Shown here: piece by piece, positions 6,484-7,083 of the stretch | Layout: each line of letters opens with the position of its first letter | Position numbering within the stretch: position 1 is the stretch's first letter | Source: JBDZUZ01 sp040255445 | GTDB taxonomy: Bacteria; Planctomycetota; Phycisphaerae; Phycisphaerales; UBA1924 | Direction of reading: 5' to 3' | DNA: 7,083 nucleotides | Assembly: GCA_040255445.1 (NCBI GenBank) | Contig: JBDZUZ010000176.1 | Coordinates: forward strand, 1 to 7,083 | The notes under the pieces: model-generated | What the model was told of the DNA's origin: nothing | The model's database searches: none | The model's input: the letters and a program-made list of their open reading frames with translations, nothing else | Position numbers and translations under genes: made by a program

Positions 6484-7083
6484 TCAAGCGCCGCGCCGCT
6501 GACGCCGTCTCCGCGGTGCGCATGACAACGCGCACGCACCAACGATGTAAGCGCCTGGTGACGGAACGAGCGAGGCAACTCGAAAACCGTATCCGACGAC
6601 GGGATCCGCACCAGGATTGAACCAGTCGGCCCGATCAAAGAATGGAATGAATGCTGGATCCGTGCCCGCTGCGCTCCCCATGTAGTAGCGCGTGCGAAAG
6701 TGATCGCTGTAGAGAGACTCTGTCCACTCTACGGCTCCGCCCGAAGCGTCGAGAAGTCCCCAAGGCGTCGTGATATCGGGGTAGAGCCCAGAGGACATGT
6801 ACGGGCCGAAGGTGCCGTTGCCGACATTGGTGGTGCCGATTCCCGGAGGTCCGGCGACCGGCGGCGTGTTGCTCCGATTGGGGAACATCCAGTAGCCGTC
6901 GAGGCCATCGCCGTAGCGGTTGGGGTCGTAGTAGAAGGCTTTGAAGGTCTGATCGAAAGTTGGGATCCAGTAGCGCGAACCCGGGGTGTGTGCGATCTGG
7001 TCGTTCCACGTGCCATCGGGGTTCTGCGTGAATGTCGAGGTGTCGTAGACGCCCGATTCGAACGCCGCGCGCTCGGGAGCGCG
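6484..7083 (-). CDS. SUMF1/FGE-fold protein with PEP-CTERM-like sorting tail (5' part cut by window edge)
   Basis: The last 199 residues of a sulfatase-modifying-factor fold protein (Pfam FGE-sulfatase type). Family hallmarks are KAFYYDPNRYG (residues 48-58), GLLDASGGAVEWTE (109-122, matching the family's GLYDMSGNVWEW) and the closing GYGFRVAS (164-171). The catalytic Cys pair of true formylglycine-generating enzymes is absent; the only Cys residues are in the tail, so sulfatase activation is unlikely. After the domain comes VPSPG (173-177), a short apolar stretch AYIVGACALSCA (178-189) and RRRRQRR (191-197). This is the three-part exosortase/PEP-CTERM layout, with the VPxPG variant common in planctomycetes, so the protein is probably exported and handed to an exosortase. 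It is the rightmost gene here; its stop is 484 bases upstream of the next minus-strand start. Confidence 0.88.
   Translation of the reverse strand, partial: RAPERAAFESGVYDTSTFTQNPDGTWNDQIAHTPGSRYWIPTFDQTFKAFYYDPNRYGDGLDGYWMFPNRSNTPPVAGPPGIGTTNVGNGTFGPYMSSGLYPDITTPWGLLDASGGAVEWTESLYSDHFRTRYYMGSAAGTDPAFIPFFDRADWFNPGADPVVGYGFRVASLVPSPGAYIVGACALSCAPRRRRQRRGA

Noticed and set aside
6000..6638. Extension of the 598-residue gene upstream to an ATG at 6182 or 6638
   Set aside because: The extra sequence is Arg/Ser/Ala-rich and domainless. It crosses the repeats, the small ORF and the end of the neighbouring gene, and would bury the signal peptide inside the protein.

Overview
This high-GC window looks like a chromosomal segment from a planctomycete, most likely of the Phycisphaerae. 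Two features suggest this. GyrA has an unusual active-site neighbourhood. A surface protein ends in a planctomycete-style exosortase sorting tail (Val-Pro-Ser-Pro-Gly, a short hydrophobic stretch, then an Arg cluster). The assignment comes from recognition alone; no search was run.

All five long genes are on the minus strand. From right to left they are: (i) 6484-7083, the C-terminal 199 residues of a sulfatase-modifying-factor (SUMF1/FGE) fold protein with a sorting tail; (ii) 4203-5999, a 598-residue exported protein of unknown function whose first half resembles an AMMECR1-type domain and whose second half is all-helical; (iii) 1197-4019, gyrA; (iv) 728-1078, a single-domain STAS protein of the anti-sigma-factor-antagonist type; (v) 1-663, most of a LolD/MacB-family ABC ATPase that runs off the left edge. 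gyrA, STAS and the ATPase are separated by 118 and 64 bases and could be co-transcribed. Their functions are not obviously linked.

The most unusual part is the non-coding stretch 6000-6483. On the plus strand, against all its neighbours, it holds what looks like a complete miniature transcription unit. In order these are: two tandem dyad sites (6009-6026 and 6034-6051), a sigma-54-like -24/-12 element (6133-6148), a near-ideal Shine-Dalgarno sequence (6170-6174), a 26-codon ORF for a small hydrophobic peptide (6181-6261), and two GC-rich hairpins (6314-6339, 6361-6394), the second able to act as a terminator. The same dyads lie just upstream of the divergent 598-residue gene, so they could link the two.

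Other points of note are that GyrA lacks both residues that anchor fluoroquinolones, and that the STAS domain has Asn where the family's phosphosite motif usually has Asp. No tRNA, rRNA, CRISPR array, insertion sequence or integrase was seen.
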